DNA of 64,000 nt from Chitinophagaceae bacterium (GCA_016702745.1 JADJDJ010000001.1:310001-374000), one strand, 5' to 3'. Counted from the first letter of the stretch, positions 35,168 to 45,882 are shown. The notes: generated by a model from the letters alone, not told the origin. A program made the numbers and translations.

Positions 35168-36649
35168 ATGAATACGCTTTCACAGAAACTTTCCGTTGGA
35201 GAGAAAATTGGTTATAGCCTTGGTGACTTTGCTGCCAACCTGGTCTTTCAAACCCTGGTGGCCTACCTGGCTTATTTTTATACTGATATTTATGAACTGA
35301 AAGCGAATCATGCTTCATTGATCATCCTGGTGGTGGGACTGGTGGCGGCCTTTGCTTTTAATCCTGTAATCGGTGCATTGGCAGATCGTACCCGTTCCCG
35401 CTGGGGCAAGTTTCGTCCCTGGATTTTATGGACGGCCATTCCGCTGGGTGTAATGTCCTTTCTGGCTTTCAGTAAACCGGGATTCACCAGCTACAACAGC
35501 CTTTTATTGTATGCAATTGTAACCTATACATTATTGTTATTGTTATATGCAGCAAATAATCTGCCCTACGGTGCATTAAGCGGTGTGATCACCGGCGATA
35601 TGAAAGAAAGAAATTCGGTTTCCAAATACCGCTTCACCGCCGTGATGCTGGCCCAGCTTTTTGTTCAGGTGTTTATGCTGCCGATCATTATGTATGTCGG
35701 TGCTAAAAAAACAGGGATCAGTGGTGAAGAGGGCAGTGCAGCAGTCAAAGCAGCCGGTACAAGTGCAGTCATGTTCTGGCTGGCTATTATTGGAACCGTG
35801 ATGCTGATCATTACTTTTTTGAGTACCAAAGAGAGAATTGTACCCAAACCGGAACAGGAATCATCGCTGAAACAGGATTTGTCAGACCTGAGCAAGAACA
35901 AACCCTGGATCATCATGCTGGTACTGACCACCCTGGTCTTTATTACACTGGCGCTGAAAGGTGGTGCTTATGTATATTATTTCCAGAACTATGTTGATAA
36001 GGAGCGACTGGCTGGTTTTATTCAGCCGGTACTGAATGGATTTGATAATATAGGCATGAACTTTTTTGGTAAGGATCCGATATCAGCAGGACTGGGTTTA
36101 TTCAATGCCGGAGGAATTCTTTGTATGATCATCGGTATATCATTGTCTAAACCGCTGGCTGATAAGTATGGCAAACGGGATGTATTTGGAATTGCCCTCG
36201 TCATCTCCACGCTCTTTATACTCGCATTTTACATTTTTAAGCCCCAGTCGGTAGGTATCATGTTTGTATCTCAGATACTGCATGGTTTTTTCTATGGCAT
36301 CACCATTCCTTTGTTATGGGCCATGATTGCCGATGTGGCGGATTTCAGCGAATGGAAAAATAACAGGCGTGCCACGGCGATCATTTTTTCGGCGATGATG
36401 GTTGGACTGAAAGCCGGGCTTTCTCTCGGTAGTTCACTGCTGACCTTTCTATTGGGAAAATATCATTATGTCGCTAATAGTGAAACCGGGCAACCGGATA
36501 CGGCTATACAGGGAATCCGGATGCTGGTGAGTATTTTCCCGGCGATCCCCTTCCTGATTGGAGCCGCCTTGCTTTTCTTCTATGAAATCAATAAGAAAAA
36601 AGAAACGCAGATTGAAGCGGATTTAAAACAAAGAAGATTGACGACCTGA
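35168..36649 (+). CDS. MFS transporter, glycoside-pentoside-hexuronide (GPH) family
   Basis: This 493-residue inner-membrane protein has about 12 transmembrane segments. The start GEKIGYSLGDFAANLVFQTL and the loop DRTRSRWGKFRPWILWTAIP are hallmarks of GPH cation symporters such as XynP/XynT. NLPYGALSGVITGDMKERNS is the second conserved loop. The C-terminus is polar. It probably carries xylose, xylo-oligosaccharides or hexuronides from periplasm to cytoplasm with a proton or sodium. The next gene encodes a GH43 without signal peptide, so oligosaccharide import followed by cytoplasmic hydrolysis is a sensible reading. Confidence 0.88.
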   Translation: MNTLSQKLSVGEKIGYSLGDFAANLVFQTLVAYLAYFYTDIYELKANHASLIILVVGLVAAFAFNPVIGALADRTRSRWGKFRPWILWTAIPLGVMSFLAFSKPGFTSYNSLLLYAIVTYTLLLLLYAANNLPYGALSGVITGDMKERNSVSKYRFTAVMLAQLFVQVFMLPIIMYVGAKKTGISGEEGSAAVKAAGTSAVMFWLAIIGTVMLIITFLSTKERIVPKPEQESSLKQDLSDLSKNKPWIIMLVLTTLVFITLALKGGAYVYYFQNYVDKERLAGFIQPVLNGFDNIGMNFFGKDPISAGLGLFNAGGILCMIIGISLSKPLADKYGKRDVFGIALVISTLFILAFYIFKPQSVGIMFVSQILHGFFYGITIPLLWAMIADVADFSEWKNNRRATAIIFSAMMVGLKAGLSLGSSLLTFLLGKYHYVANSETGQPDTAIQGIRMLVSIFPAIPFLIGAALLFFYEINKKKETQIEADLKQRRLTT

Positions 36650-36700
36650 AAACCGGGAGGGGACGGGTCAATTTTTAACCGAATCAAGTAAGAAAAGGAT

Positions 36701-37738
36701 ATGCCGGAAGATCCGATTGAACATATCGATTTTGAATCGCTGAATAACAGTGCGATATCAGCTCCCCTGATCAGCCATATTTATACAGCCGATCCATCTG
36801 CCCATGTCTTCAATGGAAAAATATATATCTATCCCTCTCATGATATTGATGCAGGCGATGCATTTGATGACCTGGGCAGTCATTTCGCTATGGAAGATTA
36901 TCATGTATTGTCCATGTCCCATCCAACGGATACTGTTGCCACTGATCATGGGCTGGCCCTGCATGTAAAGGATGTTCCCTGGGCTTCCAAACAAATGTGG
37001 GCACCCGATGCGGCGGAAAAGGACGGTAAATTCTATCTTTTCTTTCCGGCTAAAGATCAGGAAGGGATATTTCGCATAGGCGTGGCCGTTAGTAATGACC
37101 CGGCCGGACCATTTCTTCCACAGCCAAAAGCGATCAAAGGAAGTTTTTCCATTGATCCTGCTGTATTCAAAGATGATGACGGCAGTTATTATATGTATTT
37201 CGGCGGGATATGGGGCGGACAACTGCAACGCTGGCGCAACGGAACCTTTAATGCCGGACAGCCTGAAAGTCCGGTGGCTTTTCTGCCTGAAGCAAATGAA
37301 CCTGCACTTTTTCCGAAAGTAGCCAGACTGACGGATGACTTATTTGAATTTGCTGAAACACCAATGGACCTGCTGATCATTGATGAGCAAGGGAAACCAT
37401 TGCTGCAAGGAGATACCGATCGCCGTTTTTTTGAAGCTTCCTGGATGCATAAGTACGAGGGGAAATATTATTTCTCTTATTCCACCGGAGATACCCATTA
37501 TTTATGTTATGCCATCGGTGATAACCCTTACGGGCCCTTTACCTATGCCGGCCGGATCCTGGAACCCGTGGTGGGATGGACCTCGCATCATTCCATCTGT
37601 GACTTTGAAGGGAAGACTTATCTTTTTTATCATGACTCTTCCCTGTCGAAAGGAGTGACACATTTACGCTGTGTAAAACTGACTGAATTAACCTACGATA
37701 AAAAAGGATTCATCAATACGATAAAACCCTATAAATAA
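36701..37738 (+). CDS. cytoplasmic GH43 beta-xylosidase / arabinofuranosidase
   Basis: This 345-residue five-bladed-propeller enzyme has no signal peptide (starts MPEDPIEHIDFESLNNSAIS), so it is probably cytoplasmic, unlike the two other GH43 genes here. The catalytic aspartate base lies in YTADPSAHVF, the pKa-modulating Asp in SIDPAVFKDD, and the acid Glu in FEASWMHKYEGKYYF. This is the short single-domain form common in Bacteroidota xylan and arabinoxylan loci. It would free xylose or arabinose from imported oligosaccharides. It is 51 bases after the transporter and 9 bases before uxuA. Confidence 0.88.
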   Translation: MPEDPIEHIDFESLNNSAISAPLISHIYTADPSAHVFNGKIYIYPSHDIDAGDAFDDLGSHFAMEDYHVLSMSHPTDTVATDHGLALHVKDVPWASKQMWAPDAAEKDGKFYLFFPAKDQEGIFRIGVAVSNDPAGPFLPQPKAIKGSFSIDPAVFKDDDGSYYMYFGGIWGGQLQRWRNGTFNAGQPESPVAFLPEANEPALFPKVARLTDDLFEFAETPMDLLIIDEQGKPLLQGDTDRRFFEASWMHKYEGKYYFSYSTGDTHYLCYAIGDNPYGPFTYAGRILEPVVGWTSHHSICDFEGKTYLFYHDSSLSKGVTHLRCVKLTELTYDKKGFINTIKPYK

Positions 37739-37746
37739 GTAAGGCG

Positions 37747-38916
37747 ATGTTGATGCACCAGACAATGAGATGGTATGGGCCACAGGATGTGGTGAAATTG
37801 TCGGATATCCGTCAGGCCGGCTGTGCCGGTGTGGTTACCGCTTTGCACCAGATACCGGTAGGAGAAGTATGGATCATTGAAGCCATCAATGAAAGAAAAC
37901 AGCTGATTGAAAAAGCAGGTATGAGCTGGACAGTGATAGAAAGCTTACCCGTCAGTGATGATATCAAAAGACAAACAGGAAACTGGTTACAGCATATTGA
38001 GAATTATAAAATCAGTATCCGTAATCTCGCATCCTGCGGACTCAAAGTGATTACTTATAATTTCATGCCGGTGCTCGACTGGCTCCGTACAGATATTGAT
38101 TTTGAAATGCCGGATGGGAGCCGGGCGCTTTATTTTAATCGGCTTGATTTTGTGGCGTTTGATTTGTTCATGCTGGAAAGACCAGGTGCTGCCGCCGATT
38201 ATGCCCCGGAAGAAATTGCAAAGGCAAAAGAAAAATTGGAAAAAATGGATCCGGTGACCAGGGAAAGAATTTTCCGCAACTGTTTATTGGGTTTGCCCGG
38301 TAGTGATGATGCTTTTACTCCGGAACAAGTGCTGACTGAATTAAAGAAATACGAAGGGATTGACGCGGTGAAACTGAAAGAACATTTATTCTATTTTCTG
38401 CAGCAGGTAATTCCCGTGGCAGAAGAATGCGGAATGGTCATGGCTATTCATCCGGATGATCCGCCATATCCCGTTTTAGGTCTGCCCCGGATCATGAGTA
38501 CGGAACAGGATGCTGCTGATCTGGTGGCCGCCATTCCCTCGGATGCCTGCGGATTTTGTTTTTGCACCGGAAGTTTTGGGGCCAGGGCCGATAATCAGAT
38601 TGTGCCGATGCTGAAACGCTTTGCGGATCGGGTTCATTTTTTACACCTTCGCAATACCAAAAGAGATGCAGCAGGAAATTTCTTTGAAGATGATCACCTG
38701 GCCGGAGACACCGATATGTATGCAGTGATAAAAGAAGTGGTGCTGATTCAGCAACGTCGTCAAATTTCAATACCCATGCGGCCCGATCATGGTCACCAGA
38801 TGCTGGATGACCTGAATAAAAAAACTTATCCCGGATATTCAGCAATAGGGAGATTGAGAGGGCTGGCTGAATTAAGGGGAGTGGAATTTGCGGTATATAA
38901 AAGTTTACAATCATAG
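37747..38916 (+). CDS. uxuA: mannonate dehydratase
   Basis: This 389-residue cytoplasmic TIM-barrel enzyme converts D-mannonate to 2-keto-3-deoxygluconate in hexuronate breakdown. The N-terminus LMHQTMRWYGPQDVVKLSDI and the QAGCAGVVTALHQIPVGEVW stretch are diagnostic of UxuA. HPDDPPYPVLGLPRI carries a metal ligand, and MRPDHGHQMLDD is the conserved C-terminal motif. Its presence in a xylan locus with GH67, GH115 and a glucuronoyl esterase shows that released glucuronate is catabolised. The isomerase (UxaC) and the 2-keto-3-deoxygluconate kinase and aldolase are not in this window. The SDR at 21743 may supply the reductase. Confidence 0.93.
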   Translation: MLMHQTMRWYGPQDVVKLSDIRQAGCAGVVTALHQIPVGEVWIIEAINERKQLIEKAGMSWTVIESLPVSDDIKRQTGNWLQHIENYKISIRNLASCGLKVITYNFMPVLDWLRTDIDFEMPDGSRALYFNRLDFVAFDLFMLERPGAAADYAPEEIAKAKEKLEKMDPVTRERIFRNCLLGLPGSDDAFTPEQVLTELKKYEGIDAVKLKEHLFYFLQQVIPVAEECGMVMAIHPDDPPYPVLGLPRIMSTEQDAADLVAAIPSDACGFCFCTGSFGARADNQIVPMLKRFADRVHFLHLRNTKRDAAGNFFEDDHLAGDTDMYAVIKEVVLIQQRRQISIPMRPDHGHQMLDDLNKKTYPGYSAIGRLRGLAELRGVEFAVYKSLQS

Positions 38917-38993
38917 GGAGCCAGCGGTTAAGGGATTGATCAGCCTTCATGACTGCATCATTCCGGAAAGGGCAGCTTCTACAACCAAAAACG

Positions 38994-40652
38994 ATGCAGA
39001 CCCGATTCGTCAGATTTTATTTAGTACTGTCATTGGTACTAACCCATCTTCAAATGCATTCACAGGCATTCACTAATCCGATACTCGCAGGATTTTATCC
39101 AGACCCCAGTATCTGCAGGGCCGGAGATGATTATTACCTGATCAATTCAAGTTTCGCCTACTATCCCGGACTTCCCGTTTTTCATAGCAAAGACCTGATG
39201 AACTGGCAACAGATCGGATATGCCATGGACCGGCCCGAACAATTGCCACTGGAAGGATCAGGCGTTTCAAGGGGTTTATTTGCACCAGCCATCAGTTATC
39301 ATAATGGCACTTTCTATATTGTATGTACAGAAGTGAGTAAACTGGGAAATTTTGTAATCACGGCTAAAGATCCCAAGGGGCCCTGGAGTAATCCGGTTCA
39401 ACTACCGCAGGTCAATGGGATTGATCCTTCCCTGTTCTTTGATAATGACGGTAAATCCTATATCGTTTATAACAGTATCCCGCCCGATAATAAAACTTTA
39501 TGGAATGGACACCGGACGATCAGGATGTATGAATTTGATGCAGCCAATTTAAAAGTAAAAGGCTCCGAAAAACTATTGATTAATGGTGGTACGGATACCG
39601 CAAAGCATCCCGTATGGATTGAAGGCCCGCATCTCATTAATAAAGATGGATGGTACTACCTTGTATGTGCGGAGGGTGGAACGGGATATAATCATTCAGA
39701 AGTGGTATTCAGAAGCAAATCAGTGGAAGGGCCATTTATCTCTTATGAAAACAATCCGATTCTCACCCAGCGTCAGTTGGATCCGGCAAGGAAAAATCCG
39801 GTGACCACTACCGGTCATGCTGATTTTGTAGAAGATAAATCAGGTAATTGGTGGGCAGTCTTCCTGGGTTGCCGGCCCTATGAAGGTGATTTTTATAATG
39901 CAGGAAGAGAAACCTTTATGGCACCGGTTGTATGGAAGGATGGCTGGCCCGATTTTAATCTGGGATCTCCGGAACTGAAGTATTCCTATCCAATCAATGC
40001 ACAGATCGATAAGAGTATTGAACGATTCAATGGAAATTATCTGTTCAGAGATGAGTTTGATAAAATCCCGTTGAATATCCGGTATAGTTTTTTAAGAACG
40101 GTGAAAGAAAGCTGGTATAGTCTGACTGATAACCCGGGCAGCCTGACCCTCCGGTTGCGGCCGGAAATCTGTGCCGGAAAATCAAACCCGTCTTTTGTAG
40201 GATTCAGACAGGCACATATCAAGGGCTATGCAGCTACAGCCATTCAATTTAATGCCGCTGCTGAAAATGAAAAAGCTGGTTTGCTTGTTTTTCAGAATGA
40301 AAAGAATCATTATTATTTATGTCAGTCCCTAAAAAATGGACAGCCGGTAATTGAATTATACAAGGGCGACAGTCTCTTTTTGTCCAGAGCAGTAAAAATT
40401 AAAAAGGGAAAGGAATTGTTTTTTAAAGCGGAGGCGAAGGGAGATCAGTATACATTCTCGTATGCCCTCCGGAAAAATAAATGGGTCTGGCTTGAAACGC
40501 TGGACGGAAAATGGCTGAGCACCAAAACAGCAGGAGGCTTTGTGGGTTGTATGTATGCCATGTATGTTACCTCAAATGGTAAACCATCCACCAACACTGC
40601 ATCATTCAATTGGTTTGAGGCCAAAAACGATGATGATGCTTATCAACAATAA
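38994..40652 (+). CDS. secreted GH43 beta-xylosidase with C-terminal beta-sandwich
   Basis: This is a 552-residue protein from the ATG at 38994 (MQTRFVRFYLVLSLVLTHLQ, cleavage near HSQ); a 15-residue longer frame would spoil the signal peptide. The GH43 propeller has the base Asp in FYPDPSICRAGDDYY, the second Asp in GIDPSLFFDNDG, and the acid Glu in WIEGPHLINKDG. The C-terminal 200 residues form the concanavalin-like domain found in two-domain GH43 xylosidases/arabinofuranosidases. It should act in the periplasm or outside. Its TAA stop overlaps the next gene's ATG (TAATG), so it is coupled to GH115. Confidence 0.9.
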   Translation: MQTRFVRFYLVLSLVLTHLQMHSQAFTNPILAGFYPDPSICRAGDDYYLINSSFAYYPGLPVFHSKDLMNWQQIGYAMDRPEQLPLEGSGVSRGLFAPAISYHNGTFYIVCTEVSKLGNFVITAKDPKGPWSNPVQLPQVNGIDPSLFFDNDGKSYIVYNSIPPDNKTLWNGHRTIRMYEFDAANLKVKGSEKLLINGGTDTAKHPVWIEGPHLINKDGWYYLVCAEGGTGYNHSEVVFRSKSVEGPFISYENNPILTQRQLDPARKNPVTTTGHADFVEDKSGNWWAVFLGCRPYEGDFYNAGRETFMAPVVWKDGWPDFNLGSPELKYSYPINAQIDKSIERFNGNYLFRDEFDKIPLNIRYSFLRTVKESWYSLTDNPGSLTLRLRPEICAGKSNPSFVGFRQAHIKGYAATAIQFNAAAENEKAGLLVFQNEKNHYYLCQSLKNGQPVIELYKGDSLFLSRAVKIKKGKELFFKAEAKGDQYTFSYALRKNKWVWLETLDGKWLSTKTAGGFVGCMYAMYVTSNGKPSTNTASFNWFEAKNDDDAYQQ

Positions 40653-43239
40653 TGCAAAAAAAGGGATACCATAACGTCATTTTATTGGTTACTGCCATTA
40701 CCGCAGCATCTTATTCCCTTCGTGCACAAACCATCGTTGCCAGTCAGTCGGGAACCAGCACTTATTTATTGGGGAATGCCAGTATTTGTGTGGACCTGGA
40801 GGATCATGCATCCGTTCAGCTCGCCGCTGGTTTTTTGCAGCAGGATATGGAAGCAGTTACTGGGAAACGTCCGGAGCTAAGGAATTCATTAAAAGGATGC
40901 ACGGGAAATATCATCATCATTGGTTCATTGGAAAAATCAACTATGATCAGGGAATTGCTGCGTCAGAAAAAGATCGCATTAGATCAGTTGAAAGATAAAT
41001 GGGAGGCCTACCAGGTATTCACGGTCAGTAATCCAATGAAAGGAGTGGCCAATGCTTTAGTGATTGCCGGCAGCGACCGGAGAGGAACTGCGTATGGGGT
41101 ATTTGAATTGTCGAAACAACTGGGGGTATCTCCCTGGTATTGGTGGGCAGATGTTCCGGTTCGTAAAAAAACGGAGATATTGATCAAGCGGGGAGTTGTC
41201 AGCGATGCGCCTAAAGTAAAATACCGGGGCATTTTTATTAATGATGAAGCGCCCTGCCTGAGTAATTGGTCAAAGGAAAAATTCGGCGGATTCAATCATC
41301 GGTTCTATGCCAAAGTTTTCGAACTGATGCTTCGCCTGAAAGCAAACTACTTATGGCCGGCCATGTGGGGAAATGCCTTTTATTATGATGACTCCCTGAA
41401 TATTAAAACGGCGGATGAATATGGTATTGTGATCGGTACCAGTCACCATGAACCCCTGATGCGGGCCCATGAAGAATGGAAATATTTTGGCAAAGGGAAA
41501 AAATGGAATTATGATAGTACTGAGTCCGGATTGAAAGATTACTGGAAGGGAGGAATGGAAAGGGCCTGGAATGAAAAAATTGTCAGTGTGGGAATGCGTG
41601 GAGATGGAGATGAACCCATGAGCCGGGAGACAGCCACTGCTTTACTGGAAAGAATTGTAAAAGATCAGCGGGAGATTATCGCTTCGGTAACAGATCAACC
41701 CGCATCTGAAACCCCGCAACTCTGGGCACTATACAAAGAAGTACAGGATTACTATGATAAAGGGATGAGGGTGCCGGATGATGTGACTTTATTATTATGT
41801 GATGATAACTGGGGGAATCTCCGCAAGCTTCCTAAAATCACAGATCCTCCACGGAAAGGGGGTATGGCATTTATTATCATTTTGATTATGTAGGCGGCCC
41901 CAGAAATTATAAATGGATCAATACAAATCCCCTCCCGAGGATCTGGGAGCAAATGCACCTGGCCTGGGAGCATGGAGTAAAAGATATCTGGATTGTGAAT
42001 GTAGGCGATATCAAGCCGATGGAATTCCCGATTTCTTTCTGGTGTGATTATGCCTGGAACCCGGAACGGATTGGCCCTGCTGATTTACAAAAATATACGG
42101 AACAATGGGCCGCTGCACAATTTGGTGCAACACATGCAAAAGAAATTGCCCGGATATTATCGGCCTATACAAAATATAACAGCATCAGGAAACCAGAACT
42201 GCTGGATGCAAATACTTTCAGCCTGGCTAATTACAATGAATTCAAGGAAAGGCTGAATGCCTGGCAGTTACTGGCGAATGAGGCGGAGATACTGGGTAAG
42301 AAATTGCCTGCTAATACCAGCGATGCTTATTTTCAACTGGTATTGCATCCGGTGAAAGCAATGAGCAATTTGTATGAGCTCTATTGGTTTACTGCCATGA
42401 ATCATCTCTATTACCGGACGGTCAGGAATACCCGGGTAAATGAATATGCACAATTGGCCCGAAATAGTTTTGTCAAAGACTCCATGATCACCCTGGCGTA
42501 TCACCAGTTGGGGAATGGTAAATGGAATCACATGATGAGTCAGACACATATCGGTTATACGAGCTGGCAGCAACCGCCAGTCAACCGCTTGCCTTTATTA
42601 AAAACCTTGCCGGAAGATTCTGTAAGGCAGGTAGAAGAAGATATTATTATACCATACTATAGGTCTGCCATTGAGCAAATTCCAGCTGGTACCAGCCACC
42701 CTGTTTTTTATGAATTGCAGCAATCAGGGGTGTCTATTGAGGCTTCCCACTTTACCAAAGCAGTCAATAGCAATGGCATCCGCTGGACGATACTACCGGA
42801 TCATGGCCGCACTGGTTCAGCGGTGACTCCCTTTCCGGTGACTGCTTCCCCGCAAACTCCGGGAGGAAGAGCTCCGCAGCTGGAATATGAGATTTATACT
42901 TACAGTAAAGACAGTCTGAAATTGATGGCTTATTTCTCGCCTTCATTGAATTTTTATAATGCAACGGAGGGTTTGCAATATGCCATCTCTGTTGATGATG
43001 AAGCTCCACAAGTTATGAGCATTAACAAAGAGGATAAGAATAGTATCAGTGGTATCTGGAATAAATGGGTCAGTGAGAATATCATCATCAAAACCACCAA
43101 ACACCGGATTGAAAAGCCGGGAAAACATATTGTCCGGTACTGGATGGTTACCCCGGCAGTGGTACTGCTGAAACTAGTGCTTGATTTTGGAGAAACAAAG
43201 CCTTCTTACCTGGGGCCGCCTGAAACAAAAGCCAAATAA
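40652..43239 (+). pseudogene. GH115 alpha-glucuronidase, broken by one frameshift
   Basis: Two frames together give a full-length GH115 (about 863 residues). GH115 enzymes remove (4-O-methyl)glucuronate from internal xylose residues of polymeric xylan. The first part (to 41893) has a signal peptide (VTAITAASYSLRAQ), the family segments YRGIFINDEAPCLSNWSKEK and LKANYLWPAMWGNAFYYDD, and GTSHHEPLMRAHEEW. It derails after ITDPPRKGG. The second part continues with YHFDYVGGPRNYKWINTNPL through to 43239. One base missing in the G run at 41858-41862 explains the break: an added G gives GGYGIYYHFDYVG. A sequencing indel in a homopolymer is as likely as a real lesion. Confidence 0.88.
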
Positions 43240-43242
43240 TTT

Positions 43243-45864
43243 ATGATGAAGAAAATCTGTTTGTTTGCCATTCCCTTTATTATGTCATTACCCTGCCTTT
43301 CGCAGGATTACCGGTCTCTGCCCATGTGGAACCCGGCCCTTTCATTTGAAGCAAGGGTCAATGATGTAGTCAGCCGTTTGACTCTGGAAGAAAAAGTAGC
43401 GCAAATGCTCAATGCCACTCCGGCTATTCCACGATTGGGTATTCCCGCCTATGACTGGTGGAATGAAGTATTGCATGGCGTGGCCCGCACCCCATACAAA
43501 GTAACTTCTTATCCGCAGGCAATTGCCATGGCTGCTACCTGGGATTCCCTTTCATTGTATAGAATGGCAGACTACTCCGCACTCGAAGGAAGAGCTATTC
43601 ATAATAAGTCTATCGCCTTGGGAAAAACCGGTGACCGGTATGTCGGGCTGACTTACTGGACACCGAATATCAATATATTCAGAGATCCTCGTTGGGGCAG
43701 AGGACAGGAAACCTATGGAGAAGATCCCTTTCTCACTGCCATGCTGGCCAAGGCATTTGTGCGTGGTTTACAGGGAGAAGATAAAAAGTATTTAAAAGCG
43801 GCAGCCTGTGCGAAACATTTTGCAGTGCACAGCGGGCCCGAACCCAGCAGGCATTCAGATAATTTTGACCCAAGCACCTATGATCTCTGGGATACTTATT
43901 TACCGGCCTTCAAAGAATTGATCGTAAATGCGAATGTGGCGGGAGTGATGTGCGCCTATAATGCCATCAACACCCAGCCCTGCTGTGCCAACGACCAGCT
44001 GATGAATGATATCCTGCGCAAGCAGTGGAAATTCACGGGTTATGTAACCAGCGATTGCTGGGCCGTAGATGATTTTTATAAATACCACAAAACACATAAA
44101 GATGCCACAACATCCGCGGTGGATGCTGTTTTGCATGGAACGGATATCGAATGCGGACAAACTGTATATAAAACCCTGCTGGATGCCGTTAAAACTGGGT
44201 TGATAAAGGAAGCACAGCTTGATATCTCTTTGAAAAGACTCTTCCTGATCCGTTATCGTTTGGGAATGTTTGATCCGCCGGAAAAGGTGAAGTTTGCACA
44301 AACGCCGGCATCCGTGCTGGAAGCGCCCGCGCATAAAGCACATGCATTGAAAATGGCTCAGCAATCCGTTGTATTGCTGAAGAATGAGAACAATACTTTG
44401 CCCCTTAAAAAAACAATCCGTAAAGTCGCTGTGATCGGGCCGAATGCTGATAATGCAATTGCCGTATTGGGAAATTATAACGGACAGCCCTCAGAAGTAG
44501 TAAGTGCTTTGAAGGGAATCAAAGATAAGCTGGGAAATGCAGTAGAAGTAGTTTACGAAAAGGCCATCAATTTTACTAATGATACATTATTGGTTTTTGA
44601 AGATATCAGCAACCAGTACAGCTGGGAAGGAAAGCAGGGGTTCAGGGCGGAATATTTTGATGGTCGTGAATTAAAAGGAACGCCAATCGTAAGGACGGAA
44701 ACTGCAGCGGATCATTTCTGGCAGGAAGGAGAAGCCGTGATCGGTGCGATCAGGGCCAATAATTTTTCTGCAAGATACCAGACCAATTTTACTGCAAAAG
44801 AAAATGGCAGTATCAGTTTTGAAGTGGAAGCTGATGATGGCTATCGCCTCTTGGTGAATGAGACAGAAGTGATCAATGCCTGGCAGCGGAATCGCTGGGG
44901 AGCCAGGAACTGGCAATTAAAAACACAAAAGGATTCTGTTTACAATATTAAACTGGAATACTGGCAGGGAGAAGGGAAGGCAAATGTCAGGTTAAGAGCG
45001 GGGCATTTCCGGAAAACTGATTTTAATGCACTGGCTCAGCGATTGAGCGATGCAGATGCCATCATTTTTGCAGGAGGGATCTCTCCACAGCTGGAAGGAG
45101 AGGAAATGAGAGTAGATTATCCGGGTTTTAACGGAGGCGACAGAACAACGATCCAGCTACCCGCTGTGCAAACGGAACTAATGAAAACACTGCAAAAAAC
45201 GGGAAAGCCGCTTGTCTTTGTGATGATGACGGGCAGTGCCATCGCCATTCCATGGGAAAATGAGCATGTACCGGCGATCATCAATGCCTGGTATGGCGGG
45301 CAAAGTGCAGGTACCGCTATTGCTGATGTATTGTTTGGTGATTACAATCCGGCCGGAAGATTGCCGGTTACTTTTTATAAGTCGGATACTGACCTGCCAG
45401 GATTCAGCGATTATTCCATGGAGGGCCGTACTTACCGTTATTTCAGAGGAGAACCACTCTATCCATTTGGGTATGGACTTAGTTATACCCGTTTTAATTA
45501 CAGCAACCTGGTTCTTCCCAAAGCGGTAGTCCTGGGAAAGAAAGTAATGGTAACTGTATCTGTCAAAAACACTGGCAGCAGGGATGGAGAAGAAGTGGTT
45601 CAGCTCTACACTGCTCATCAGTATATCAAGGGAAAAACACCGGTGAGGGCTTTGAAAGGATTTAAACGTATATTTCTGAAAGCGGGCGAGACCAAACAGG
45701 TTCAGTTCACATTGACTGCGGCAGATCTTTCTCTGACCGGAGAGGAGGATGGAAAATTATTCCAGCCAAAAGGAAAGATTGAAATTAGTGTGGGAGGCGG
45801 GCAACCCGGAGTAAAGAATAGTACCACCAGTAATGTGCTCACAAAACAATTGATCGTATTTTAA
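43243..45864 (+). CDS. GH3 beta-xylosidase/beta-glucosidase with PA14 insert
   Basis: This 873-residue enzyme has a signal peptide (LFAIPFIMSLPCLSQ). The GH3 TIM-barrel domain starts near residue 30, with WNEVLHGVAR and DPRWGRGQETYGEDP, and the catalytic nucleophile is Asp271 in VTSDCWAVDD. The alpha/beta sandwich domain begins near 365 and is interrupted by a PA14 domain at about 465-595 (FRAEYFDGRELKG, FEVEADDGYRLLVN). The fibronectin-III-like C-terminal domain ends the protein. Such PA14-containing GH3 enzymes often act as exo-xylosidases on xylo-oligosaccharides. It is 3 bases downstream of GH115 and 18 bases before the next oxidoreductase. Confidence 0.92.
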   Translation: MMKKICLFAIPFIMSLPCLSQDYRSLPMWNPALSFEARVNDVVSRLTLEEKVAQMLNATPAIPRLGIPAYDWWNEVLHGVARTPYKVTSYPQAIAMAATWDSLSLYRMADYSALEGRAIHNKSIALGKTGDRYVGLTYWTPNINIFRDPRWGRGQETYGEDPFLTAMLAKAFVRGLQGEDKKYLKAAACAKHFAVHSGPEPSRHSDNFDPSTYDLWDTYLPAFKELIVNANVAGVMCAYNAINTQPCCANDQLMNDILRKQWKFTGYVTSDCWAVDDFYKYHKTHKDATTSAVDAVLHGTDIECGQTVYKTLLDAVKTGLIKEAQLDISLKRLFLIRYRLGMFDPPEKVKFAQTPASVLEAPAHKAHALKMAQQSVVLLKNENNTLPLKKTIRKVAVIGPNADNAIAVLGNYNGQPSEVVSALKGIKDKLGNAVEVVYEKAINFTNDTLLVFEDISNQYSWEGKQGFRAEYFDGRELKGTPIVRTETAADHFWQEGEAVIGAIRANNFSARYQTNFTAKENGSISFEVEADDGYRLLVNETEVINAWQRNRWGARNWQLKTQKDSVYNIKLEYWQGEGKANVRLRAGHFRKTDFNALAQRLSDADAIIFAGGISPQLEGEEMRVDYPGFNGGDRTTIQLPAVQTELMKTLQKTGKPLVFVMMTGSAIAIPWENEHVPAIINAWYGGQSAGTAIADVLFGDYNPAGRLPVTFYKSDTDLPGFSDYSMEGRTYRYFRGEPLYPFGYGLSYTRFNYSNLVLPKAVVLGKKVMVTVSVKNTGSRDGEEVVQLYTAHQYIKGKTPVRALKGFKRIFLKAGETKQVQFTLTAADLSLTGEEDGKLFQPKGKIEISVGGGQPGVKNSTTSNVLTKQLIVF

Positions 45865-45882
45865 TAATATAAAGCTCTTAGT

